From positions 393,200-457,199 of the forward strand of contig CALSQD010000001.1 of NCBI GenBank assembly GCA_943788405.1: a stretch of 64,000 bases of DNA, read 5' to 3'. Below the pieces are notes generated by a model. That model had not been told where the DNA came from, did not search any database, and saw nothing but the letters and a program-made list of their open reading frames with translations. Of this stretch, positions 47,874-56,156 are shown piece by piece. The first letter of the stretch is position 1, and every line of letters begins with the position of its first letter. The position numbers were made by a program, and so were the translations under genes. This DNA comes from an uncultured Flavobacteriales bacterium (lineage in GTDB: Bacteria; Bacteroidota; Bacteroidia; Flavobacteriales; BACL11).

Positions 47874-48665
47874 TTATAGAAGTGATGTTACTATTACAAT
47901 ACCTCCAATAGCAAAGCAGTAATAAGCAAAGTATTTAAGCTGACTACTTTTAACTAATTTAATCATCCATTTACAAGCAATCATTCCTGTTAAAAAAGCA
48001 AAAATGAAGCCAATAAATAGTGCTAAAAAGTTTGTGTCAGTTGTTGAAACTTCTCCTGATAAAATATCCTTAGCCATTTTTCCAAATATTAAGGGTACAA
48101 CCATTAAAAATGAAAATCTTGCTGCTTTCTCTTTATCAATTCCTAAAAGTACAGCAGTTGATATAGTTGCCCCTGAACGAGAAATTCCTGGAAGAATAGC
48201 AATAGCTTGTGATATTCCAATAAGTATAGCATCTTTAACTCCTACTTGTTTTGCTGAAGGTTTTGCTTTATCAGCTAGCAATAATAGCAGACCAGTAATG
48301 ATAAGCATTCCTCCAACTAAAGTTAAAGCACCTCCAAAAAGGGCTTCAATTTCATCATTAAAAAATACACCAACTAAAGCAGCAGGTATCATGGATAAAA
48401 CAATTTTTAATGAAAACTGAAAGGACTCATTATTTTTGAACTGAAATAATCCAGAAAATATTTCTACTAGATCTTTCCTGAAAATGATAATTGTAGATAG
48501 GGCAGTTGCAAAATGAAGTACTACTGTCATAAGTAGGCTTTCTTGTCCAACTTTATTTTCACCTAATATTGCTTTCGCTATTTCTAAATGACCACTACTG
48601 CTAACGGGTAAAAACTCAGTTAGTCCTTGGATAATTCCAAGGATAATAGCATTAATAATTTCCAT
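47874..48665 (-). CDS. uppP: Undecaprenyl-diphosphatase (BacA)
   Basis: Inner-membrane phosphatase that recycles undecaprenyl pyrophosphate, the lipid carrier for cell-wall precursors. The 263-residue protein has eight membrane segments, the first motif GLTEFLPVSSSGHLEIA and the second PGISRSGATISTAVLLGI. Middle gene of the conserved ftsX-DUF3098-uppP-truB run. Confidence 0.96.
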   Translation of the reverse strand: MEIINAIILGIIQGLTEFLPVSSSGHLEIAKAILGENKVGQESLLMTVVLHFATALSTIIIFRKDLVEIFSGLFQFKNNESFQFSLKIVLSMIPAALVGVFFNDEIEALFGGALTLVGGMLIITGLLLLLADKAKPSAKQVGVKDAILIGISQAIAILPGISRSGATISTAVLLGIDKEKAARFSFLMVVPLIFGKMAKDILSGEVSTTDTNFLALFIGFIFAFLTGMIACKWMIKLVKSSQLKYFAYYCFAIGGIVIVTSLL

Positions 48666-48668
48666 TTA

Positions 48669-48890
48669 TTAAACTTCTTTTCCTTTGTACATTACAGCAA
48701 ATATTTCAATTACAAAGCCAGTTGCTAATAAAATAGGTGCAAGTGTTAATCTTTGAAAATTAAATATCTCATCAGAAAATTTTGTAGGATCTTCTGATCC
48801 CCCTCCAATCATTAAAATTAGTCCGCTAGCCATAAATGCTAAACCGACAAATAATAAAATGTAATTCTTTTTTTTAAATGCAAAATCCAT
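48669..48890 (-). CDS. DUF3098 family small membrane protein
   Basis: A 73-residue protein with two membrane segments; FAFKKKNYILLFVGLAFM and GLILMIGGGSEDPTKFS match the Bacteroidota DUF3098 family. Function unknown. Its place between ftsX and uppP is its conserved position, which hints at cell-envelope or division work. Confidence 0.9.
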   Translation of the reverse strand: MDFAFKKKNYILLFVGLAFMASGLILMIGGGSEDPTKFSDEIFNFQRLTLAPILLATGFVIEIFAVMYKGKEV

Positions 48891-48900
48891 AGGTAATGTT

Positions 48901-49779
48901 TTAGTTGTAAAGTTCGCTTTCGTTTTGTTTTATAAATTTTCGTACTGCAAAAAATGTAGATAACCAGCTGAGTAAAAATCCTGAAATAAATATTAATATG
49001 AAAATAAGACCAATAATTTTTAAGTCAGTAATATTTAGCATACTTGCCGTTTCACTTTGTATCATTTGTATAGCGCCAATCAGCATAAAAATTGCAAAAA
49101 TGGAGCTGTAAATTCCTTGGTATATTCCTTTAACTAAAAATGGTTTCTGAATAAAACGATTAGTTGCTCCAACAAGGCGCATAGTGCGTATTAAAAATCG
49201 TTTGGAATAAACGGAAAGTCTAATTGTATTATTGATAAGAGCAAATGCAATAACAAATAATAACAGACAAAAGCTAAGTAAAAAGAAGCTGAGTCGGTTT
49301 ACATTACTATTGAGTTTGTCAATTAAGTTTTCTTGATAAAAAATATCGTGTACAGCTGTATTTTTAGTCAATTCTGTTTTAATTACACCTAAGCTATCAG
49401 TATTTGCATAAGCTGCATTTAGCTTAACATCAATAGATGCTAAAAGCGGGCTGTACCCTAAAAATGAAACAAAATCCTCTCCTAAATCTCTCTGTAGGTC
49501 TTTTGTAGCTTGTTCTTTTGATATAAAAGTGCTGTTTTTTGCGAAACTAGCAGCATCCAAAATTTTCTGGAATTTCATAATTTCCATTTCATTTACCCCC
49601 TCTTTAAGCATTATAGTAAAGCCAATATTTTCTTTTACATAATTGGAAACTCTTTGTGCATTTATTAGTACTAAACCTAGTAGCCCAACTACAAATAAAA
49701 CAAGGGATAAGCTAATAACAACTGAAGCTGATGACGATAAAATTCGTCTATTTAATGATATGTTCTTGCTTGATTTCAT
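48901..49779 (-). CDS. ftsX: Cell division ABC transporter permease FtsX
   Basis: Membrane partner of FtsE that activates septal peptidoglycan hydrolases. From ATG 49779 (292 aa; a longer frame to 49806 lacks a better start) there are four membrane segments, an extracytoplasmic loop after the first and the FtsX C-terminal domain with RTMRLVGATNRFIQKPFL. ftsE is not in the window. First gene of the ftsX-DUF3098-uppP-truB run; no clear -7 box is seen upstream. Confidence 0.92.
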   Translation of the reverse strand: MKSSKNISLNRRILSSSASVVISLSLVLFVVGLLGLVLINAQRVSNYVKENIGFTIMLKEGVNEMEIMKFQKILDAASFAKNSTFISKEQATKDLQRDLGEDFVSFLGYSPLLASIDVKLNAAYANTDSLGVIKTELTKNTAVHDIFYQENLIDKLNSNVNRLSFFLLSFCLLLFVIAFALINNTIRLSVYSKRFLIRTMRLVGATNRFIQKPFLVKGIYQGIYSSIFAIFMLIGAIQMIQSETASMLNITDLKIIGLIFILIFISGFLLSWLSTFFAVRKFIKQNESELYN

Positions 49780-49828
49780 ATAGTTCGCTAAAATATAAAA
49801 ATACAAATTACTAATTGATGTTATTCAT

Positions 49829-49836
49829 TAACTTTG
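49829..49836 (+). promoter_or_regulatory. -7 promoter element of leuS
   Basis: TAACTTTG ending 21 nt before the ATG at 49858. Confidence 0.55.
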
Positions 49837-49857
49837 CAAACTGAATAATATTATAAG

Positions 49858-52626
49858 ATGGATTACAATTTTAATGAGCTGGAAAAGAAGTGGCAACACT
49901 ATTGGAGAGAAAATGAAACCTATAAAGTTTCTGAGGACCCTTCAAAAGAAAAATATTATGTGTTGGATATGTTTCCTTACCCTTCAGGAGCAGGTTTGCA
50001 TGTTGGTCATCCACTAGGGTATATTGCTTCTGATGTGTATGCTCGATATAAAAGATTAAAAGGGTTTAATGTTCTACATCCTATGGGATACGATTCCTTT
50101 GGTTTACCAACAGAACAGTATGCTATTCAGACAGGAATTCATCCTGCAGTTGCAACAAAAGATAACACAGAAAGATACAGAAAACAATTAGATCAAATTG
50201 GCTTTTCATTTGATTGGAGTAGAGAAGTGCAAACTTCTGACCCTAATTATTATAAATGGACACAATGGATTTTTAAGCAATTATTCAATTCCTGCTATTG
50301 CAATGTGGAGGATAAAGCAATGCCAATTTCTGACTTGATAGATTATTTTGAAAAGAAGGGAAATTTGAATTCTCAGGCAGTTTGTGATGATAATACTCCA
50401 AAATTTTCTGCAGAGGACTGGAATAGTTTTTCGGATACAGAAAAAGAAAAAATATTGTTGAATTATCGTTTGGCATTTTTATCGGACACTTGGGTGAATT
50501 GGTGTGAAGGTTTAGGTACCGTACTTGCTAATGATGAGGTAAAAGATGGCCTTTCAGAAAGAGGTGGTTTTCCGGTAGAACAAAAATTAATGAAGCAATG
50601 GTCATTAAGGATTACGGCTTATGCGGATAGGTTAATTTCAGGTTTAGATACGGTAGATTGGTCGGATTCCATAAAAGAAATTCAGAAGAATTGGATTGGA
50701 AAATCAAAAGGTGCATCAGTAAGTTTTGCTATAGAAAATTTGGAAGATAAAATTGAAGTTTTCACTACTCGTCCTGACACTATTTTTGGGGTAAACTTTA
50801 TGGTTTTAGCACCAGAACATGAGTTGGTAAATAAAATTACTACAGATACTCAAAAAGAGAAAGTGGAGGAGTATGTAGATACTGCAAAACTAAGATCAGA
50901 AAGAGATAGGCAAGCAGATAAAAGTGTTACAGGAGTATTTACAGGAGCCTATGCAATTCATCCGTTTACAGGAGAGAAAGTTCAGGTTTGGATAGGAGAT
51001 TATGTTTTAGCTTCTTACGGAACGGGTGCTGTAATGGCTGTGCCTTGTGGAGATCAAAGAGATTGGGATTTTGCGACTCATTTTGGATTGGAAATCATCA
51101 ATATTTTTGAGGGAGTTGATGTAAGTGAAAAAGCAAATGAAGATAAAAGCGTAACAATTGCGAACTCTGATTTCTTAAATAGACTTAAAGTTAAAAAAGC
51201 CATGAATTTGGCCATTTTTAAAATTGAAGAAGGAGGCTTTGGAAAAGGTAAAATCAATTATCGCTTGCGTGATGCTATTTTTAGCCGTCAAAGATATTGG
51301 GGAGAACCGTTCCCGGTATATTATAAGGGAGAAACCGCTTATGTTTTAGAAGATGACAAGCATGTAACCTTGCCTACAGTAGATAAATATTTACCAACTT
51401 CAATAGGAGAACCTCCATTAGCAAGAGCTAAAAAAGAGGATTGGAATGTGTTTGAAGGAGATAGAATGGAGACTAATATTATGCCAGGTTGGGCAGGAAG
51501 TTCTTGGTATTTTTTACGCTACATGGACCCAAATAATGAGGGAGAGTTTTGTGCAAAAGAAAAGTCAGATTATTGGGGGCAAGTAGATTTATATATTGGT
51601 GGAGCCGAGCATGCTGTTGGACATTTATTATACTCTCGTTTTTGGACTAAATTTTTGTACGACAGAGGATTTATTGGCTTTGATGAGCCATTCAAAAAAA
51701 TGATTAACCAAGGAATGATTTTAGGAAGGTCGAGTTTTGTTTACAGAATAAAGGACACCAATACTTTTGTAAGTTTTGATAAAAGAAAAGAGCATAAAAC
51801 TACTCGTTTGCATGTAGATATTGATTTTGTAGACAATGATGTTTTAGATCTAGAAAAGTTCAAAAACTGGAGGGAAGAATATGCTGATGCAGAATTTATT
51901 TTAAATGAGGATGGAAAATATTTATGTGGGCATGAAGTAGAAAAAATGTCTAAATCAAAATATAATGTTCAAACACCTGATAATTTAGTAGAGGACTTTG
52001 GTGCCGATACTTTGCGTTTGTATGAAATGTTTTTGGGTCCTTTAGAGCAGTTTAAACCTTGGGATGTGAAAGGGATAAATGGGGTGCATAATTTCTTGCG
52101 TAAATTCTGGCGTTTGGTACATGATGCAGAAAATAATTTTGAAGTTTCTGATGAAACACCAACAAAAGCAAACTATAAAACATTGCACAAAACCATTAAA
52201 AAAGTGGAGGAGGAAATTGAGCGTCATTCTTTTAATACTGTGGTAAGTACATTTATGATTTGTGTAAATGAGCTAACTGAACAAAAGTGTAATAACAGAG
52301 AAATTATTTCAGACTTTACGGTTTTACTTTCGGCTTATGCTCCACATATTGCTGAGGAAATTTGGAGTAATTTAGGAAATGAAACTTCAGTTACTGGGGC
52401 GGATTTTCCTACATTTAATGCAAGTTATTTAGTAGAGAATGAGGTAAATTATCCGGTTTCGTTTAATGGGAAGATGAGGTTTAAAATTACTTTGCCTGCT
52501 ACAATGACAAAAGAACAGGTGGGAGTTGAGGTGCTGAAACATGAAAAAACAGCTCATTATTTGGAAGGAAAATCTCCTAAAAAAGTAATTGTGGTGCCAA
52601 AACGAATTGTAAATATCGTTATTTAG
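49858..52626 (+). CDS. leuS: Leucine--tRNA ligase
   Basis: Class I synthetase charging tRNA-Leu. The 922-residue protein has the HIGH motif in MFPYPSGAGLHVGHPLGY, the CP1 editing domain (TTRPDTIFGVNFMVLAPEH), the KMSKS motif in EKMSKSKYNVQTPD and a C-terminal anticodon-binding domain. It is somewhat longer than E. coli LeuRS (860 aa); an insert around residues 620-690 (KDTNTFVSFDKRKEHK) before KMSKS explains part of this and is found in other Bacteroidota. Confidence 0.97.
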   Translation: MDYNFNELEKKWQHYWRENETYKVSEDPSKEKYYVLDMFPYPSGAGLHVGHPLGYIASDVYARYKRLKGFNVLHPMGYDSFGLPTEQYAIQTGIHPAVATKDNTERYRKQLDQIGFSFDWSREVQTSDPNYYKWTQWIFKQLFNSCYCNVEDKAMPISDLIDYFEKKGNLNSQAVCDDNTPKFSAEDWNSFSDTEKEKILLNYRLAFLSDTWVNWCEGLGTVLANDEVKDGLSERGGFPVEQKLMKQWSLRITAYADRLISGLDTVDWSDSIKEIQKNWIGKSKGASVSFAIENLEDKIEVFTTRPDTIFGVNFMVLAPEHELVNKITTDTQKEKVEEYVDTAKLRSERDRQADKSVTGVFTGAYAIHPFTGEKVQVWIGDYVLASYGTGAVMAVPCGDQRDWDFATHFGLEIINIFEGVDVSEKANEDKSVTIANSDFLNRLKVKKAMNLAIFKIEEGGFGKGKINYRLRDAIFSRQRYWGEPFPVYYKGETAYVLEDDKHVTLPTVDKYLPTSIGEPPLARAKKEDWNVFEGDRMETNIMPGWAGSSWYFLRYMDPNNEGEFCAKEKSDYWGQVDLYIGGAEHAVGHLLYSRFWTKFLYDRGFIGFDEPFKKMINQGMILGRSSFVYRIKDTNTFVSFDKRKEHKTTRLHVDIDFVDNDVLDLEKFKNWREEYADAEFILNEDGKYLCGHEVEKMSKSKYNVQTPDNLVEDFGADTLRLYEMFLGPLEQFKPWDVKGINGVHNFLRKFWRLVHDAENNFEVSDETPTKANYKTLHKTIKKVEEEIERHSFNTVVSTFMICVNELTEQKCNNREIISDFTVLLSAYAPHIAEEIWSNLGNETSVTGADFPTFNASYLVENEVNYPVSFNGKMRFKITLPATMTKEQVGVEVLKHEKTAHYLEGKSPKKVIVVPKRIVNIVI

Positions 52627-52644
52627 ATTTTGTATTTTAGCAAA

Positions 52645-53457
52645 GTGAAATCATTTATTCGCCTTCTTGTTTTTAGTAATATTTGGGTTGCATTTTGCGT
52701 GCTTGCTTTGGCTTTGAGTTCGGAATTATTGCTCGGAACAGCAAATCATCAAATTAGTAAATTTGTATTTTTTGCTACTATATTTACTTATAATTTCCAA
52801 AGAATTGTAAGAGTAAAAAGAGGCGAAAATCATATTAGAAAACATTGGTTACAAGCCAATAATAAGTTGCTTTATTTATTTGTTTTGTTAAGTGGAATAA
52901 TGAGTAGTTATTTCTTTTTTCAATTACAAATACTTACTCAAATAGCTATTGTATTTTCAGGAGTACTTTCATTGCATTATCCGTTCGGATTAAGAAAAAT
53001 CCCATTTAGTAAAATATTTATAATTTCTTTAGTATGGACAATGAGCACTATGTTGTTGTTGGTATTTGAAAATAACATCCTAATTACACAAAATGTTGTT
53101 TTGCATTTAATGTCACGATTTTTGTTTGTTTTCGCCATAACTATCCCTTTTGACATTAGGGATTTGAAGTATGATACTCATAATTTACAAACAATTCCTG
53201 TATTTTTTGGAGCTTCAAAAGCTCGGTTTATGGCTTTTATTGTCCTATTTATTTGTGGAATAATTGGGTTTTTTCAATACACACAAAATGCATTAATTTT
53301 CTCAAAATTACTAGCATTAATTTTGCTCTATTTTATGGCTTCAATTTTTATTGTAAAATCAGATGAAAGTAAAGGAGAAATGTATTTTTCTTTTTGGATA
53401 GAATCGCTCAGTATTTTTGGCTATCTGTTTTTAGCAATTTCTCTTTTGATTTTTTAA
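52645..53457 (+). CDS. UbiA-like prenyltransferase family membrane protein
   Basis: From GTG 52645 the protein has 270 aa and about eight membrane segments; a TTG at 52630 is an alternative start. UbiA enzymes have two Asp-rich loops. Only the second is recognisable here (FDIRDLKYDTHNLQTIPVFFG); at the first position there is YNFQRIVRVKRGEN with no Asp. It may be a UbiA-fold protein with changed or lost activity. No quinone genes are adjacent; it follows leuS by 18 nt. Confidence 0.65.
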   Translation: MKSFIRLLVFSNIWVAFCVLALALSSELLLGTANHQISKFVFFATIFTYNFQRIVRVKRGENHIRKHWLQANNKLLYLFVLLSGIMSSYFFFQLQILTQIAIVFSGVLSLHYPFGLRKIPFSKIFIISLVWTMSTMLLLVFENNILITQNVVLHLMSRFLFVFAITIPFDIRDLKYDTHNLQTIPVFFGASKARFMAFIVLFICGIIGFFQYTQNALIFSKLLALILLYFMASIFIVKSDESKGEMYFSFWIESLSIFGYLFLAISLLIF

Positions 53458-53476
53458 ATCATATTGCTTACTTTTA
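53446..53476 (+). promoter_or_regulatory. Candidate promoter of the kynurenine operon
   Basis: TTG at 53446-53448, a 20 nt spacer and TACTTTTA at 53469-53476, one mismatch from TAnnTTTG. It ends 21 nt before the kynA ATG. It is the only such match in the 41 nt gap and the end of the preceding gene. Confidence 0.4.
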
Positions 53477-53497
53477 CTGCATTATAAATTTCAAATA

Positions 53498-54586
53498 ATG
53501 TCAGAAGAAACAACATCCGTACACTATATAAATTACTTGGAACTTGATAAAGTTCTTGATGCTCAACATCCTTTAAGTGGAGAAGGGAAAGGAGCTGCAC
53601 ATGAGGAAATGCTATTCATTATCATTCATCAGACTTACGAATTGTGGTTTAAACAAATATTGCACGAAATAGAATCGGCAATGGATTTGTTTAAGGAAGA
53701 TAAAATTGATGAAAGCAATGTTGGGGTTATTGTAAGAAGAATGGATAGAGTAAATAAAATTATGACTACCCTTGTTGGTCAGTTAGATATTTTAGAAACT
53801 ATGACTTCTTTAGACTTTTTAGATTTTAGAGACCAACTTTCCCCTGCTTCTGGTTTTCAATCTCACCAATTCCGAAAATTAGAAGTAATGTTAGGACTTA
53901 AAATTAAAAAGAGGCATCAGTTTGGAGGATGCCCATATCATGCACAATTTGAAGGAGAAAAGAAGGAAGAAATTTTAGATTTAGAAGAAAATCAATCTTT
54001 GTTTAATTTAGTTGAAAAATGGTTGGAACGCATTCCGTTTTTAAATATGGAAGGATTTGATTTTACTGCAAAATATGAAAGAGCTGTTAATGCAATGTTA
54101 GATAAAGAAATTGCAGGAATTAAAGCAGCAAATTTAACGGATAGCGATAGAGAAATCAGAATTCGTATGATTGAAGAAAACAAAAAATATTTTGCGAGAG
54201 TGCTTTCTGAAGCAGATCATAATAAGGCAATGGAAGATGGGGAAACGACACTTTCATACAAAGCAACTATGTCGGCATTACTAATTAATTTATACCGAGA
54301 CCAACCTATTTTGCATTTGCCATATCAGTTTTTAAGAAGTCTGGTAGAACTTGATCATAAAATTGCAACTTGGAGGTTCCGTCATGTACAAATGGTAGAA
54401 AAAATGTTAGGACAAAAAATTGGAACTGGAGGAAGTTCAGGACAAGGATATTTAAAGCAAACTGTGGATAAACACAAGTTATTTACGGACTTGGCAAATA
54501 TTTCTACATTGATGATTTCTCGTTCTTACTTGCCAGAATTACCAAAAAACATAAAAGATACTTTAGGATTTAACTTTAAAAATTAA
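53498..54586 (+). CDS. kynA: Tryptophan 2,3-dioxygenase
   Basis: Heme enzyme opening the indole ring: tryptophan + O2 give N-formylkynurenine. The 362-residue protein has the family landmarks HQTYELWFKQILHE (with the distal His), SGFQSHQFRKLE, WRFRHVQMVEKMLGQKIGTGGSSG and a C-terminal heme region. It is longer than the roughly 280-residue Xanthomonas type and closer to animal TDO in length, with an extra segment around residues 125-230. First gene of the rightward tryptophan-degradation cluster; 4 nt separate it from the next gene. Confidence 0.95.
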   Translation: MSEETTSVHYINYLELDKVLDAQHPLSGEGKGAAHEEMLFIIIHQTYELWFKQILHEIESAMDLFKEDKIDESNVGVIVRRMDRVNKIMTTLVGQLDILETMTSLDFLDFRDQLSPASGFQSHQFRKLEVMLGLKIKKRHQFGGCPYHAQFEGEKKEEILDLEENQSLFNLVEKWLERIPFLNMEGFDFTAKYERAVNAMLDKEIAGIKAANLTDSDREIRIRMIEENKKYFARVLSEADHNKAMEDGETTLSYKATMSALLINLYRDQPILHLPYQFLRSLVELDHKIATWRFRHVQMVEKMLGQKIGTGGSSGQGYLKQTVDKHKLFTDLANISTLMISRSYLPELPKNIKDTLGFNFKN

Positions 54587-54590
54587 GATT

Positions 54591-55370
54591 ATGAAAAAAA
54601 TTATTTTACTATTGATTATCCCTTTATTTGGATATTCTCAATTTCCTGCCGAAAATGTAGAGCTATTATTGAATAAAGAGATTAAGGTTCTGCCAAAATC
54701 TGAGTCACTACAACAATATGGATATGATTATTTTTATAAAAATAAAAAAATAAAGAAGAAATATGCTTGTTGTGAAAGCTATAACTCAAAATATTTATCA
54801 TTAGTTAATCAAGTATTTACTGTAATTAATATTGAACCATATAAATATGGCAATTACATTTTAGAGCTTTCAAATAATGAAATAGGGACAGTATATTTTA
54901 AATACCAACCAAAATTTGAACATACATTTCCATTTGAATTTGTAGGAGGAATAACATATCCTGATGGATATTTCTGTAAAGATATAATGGAAGAATCAGA
55001 TAAGTTTTCTGATAAAGTAACATATCGAACTCCCTCATTAGATAATATATCTTTTACAAAAACTATTGACAATAATAATACTGTATACTACCTAAGCTGT
55101 AAGACCATTGGGTCTACAACTATTGTTGATGGAAAAGGAGTTATCTTGCTTCTAGATAATGGAGAGAAAATACAATGGAAAGATAAAGATATAAGTATTA
55201 GAGTAAATAATAATGCTAAATTCGAGTATAGTTGTTTTGTTAGATTAACTGATTCAGATATTGATAAGTTGAAAAATAACAATATTACTGATTTTAGACT
55301 TTATATTTTTGATCATGTAGTAAAGGATCCTGAGAAGTATAAGGAATATTTAAAGTGTATTACTAAATAA
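54591..55370 (+). CDS. Secreted protein of unknown function in the kynurenine cluster
   Basis: 259 aa with a clear signal peptide (KKIILLLIIPLFGYSQ, residues 2-17). The mature part is rich in Asn, Lys, Tyr and Ile and looks beta-rich. Its second half (YYLSCKTIGSTTIVDGKGV ... LTDSDIDKLKNNNITDFRLYI) resembles a module I associate with uncharacterised exported Bacteroidota proteins. I recognise no enzyme motif. Spacing is 4 nt after kynA and 6 nt before the SDR gene, so it is very likely co-transcribed, although no extracellular step of this pathway is known. It reads more AT-rich than its neighbours. Confidence 0.7.
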   Translation: MKKIILLLIIPLFGYSQFPAENVELLLNKEIKVLPKSESLQQYGYDYFYKNKKIKKKYACCESYNSKYLSLVNQVFTVINIEPYKYGNYILELSNNEIGTVYFKYQPKFEHTFPFEFVGGITYPDGYFCKDIMEESDKFSDKVTYRTPSLDNISFTKTIDNNNTVYYLSCKTIGSTTIVDGKGVILLLDNGEKIQWKDKDISIRVNNNAKFEYSCFVRLTDSDIDKLKNNNITDFRLYIFDHVVKDPEKYKEYLKCITK

Positions 55371-55376
55371 AAATAA

Positions 55377-56156
55377 ATGAACTTAGATTTAAAAAATAAA
55401 AATGCGATTGTATGCGGAAGTACCCAAGGAATTGGAGAAGCATCTGCAATAGAATTGGCAAAATTAGGAGCAAACATTACCCTTATTGCCCGAAACGAAA
55501 GTAAACTTTTGAATGTGTTAAACGAATTAGATAAATCCCAAGGACAAACGCATTCTTTTTTATGTATTGATTTTTCTGATTCAGATAGTTTGAAAGAAAA
55601 AATAGATACACTTTCGGATGATTATCATATTCTAATCAACAATACTGGAGGTCCTGCAGGAGGTCCAATTACTGATGCAGAAACTTCTTTTTTTGAAGAT
55701 GCGTTTAGAATGCATTTAATCAACAATCAAATTTTAGTGCAAAAGGTTGTAAAAGGAATGAAAGCAGCAGGATTTGGTAGAATAATTAATATCATTTCTA
55801 CATCAGTAAAAGCGCCAATTCCAGGTTTGGGAGTTTCAAATACTATTCGTGCGGCAGTTGCCAATTGGGCAAAAACACTTTCTATTGAAGTAGGAGCTTA
55901 CGGAATTACGGTAAACAATGTATTACCAGGATTTACGGATACTAACCGATTGAAGACTTTAATTACAAAGAAAGCATCTGTACAAGGAAAAACAGAAGAA
56001 GAAATTGCAAACACAATGAAATCATCTGTGCCAGCTAATAGATTTGGACAGGCATATGAAACTGCAAATGCTGTGGCTTTTTTATGTAGCCCAGCAGCAA
56101 GTTATATTAACGGAATTAACCTCCCAGTTGATGGTGGTAGAACAGCTAGCTTGTAA
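55377..56156 (+). CDS. SDR-fold protein lacking the catalytic Tyr/Lys
   Basis: 259-residue Rossmann-fold protein of the short-chain dehydrogenase/reductase type: cofactor loop GSTQGIGEAS (residues 14-23), INNTGGPAGG, and a C-terminal INGINLPVDGG. In classical SDRs Ser ... YxxxK follows; here the aligned segment is GVSNTIRAAV, with Ser in place of Tyr and Arg in place of Lys. Either it uses another mechanism or it is not an oxidoreductase. Placement between kynA and the semialdehyde dehydrogenase and TAATG coupling to the latter imply a role in the pathway that I cannot name. Confidence 0.85.
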   Translation: MNLDLKNKNAIVCGSTQGIGEASAIELAKLGANITLIARNESKLLNVLNELDKSQGQTHSFLCIDFSDSDSLKEKIDTLSDDYHILINNTGGPAGGPITDAETSFFEDAFRMHLINNQILVQKVVKGMKAAGFGRIINIISTSVKAPIPGLGVSNTIRAAVANWAKTLSIEVGAYGITVNNVLPGFTDTNRLKTLITKKASVQGKTEEEIANTMKSSVPANRFGQAYETANAVAFLCSPAASYINGINLPVDGGRTASL

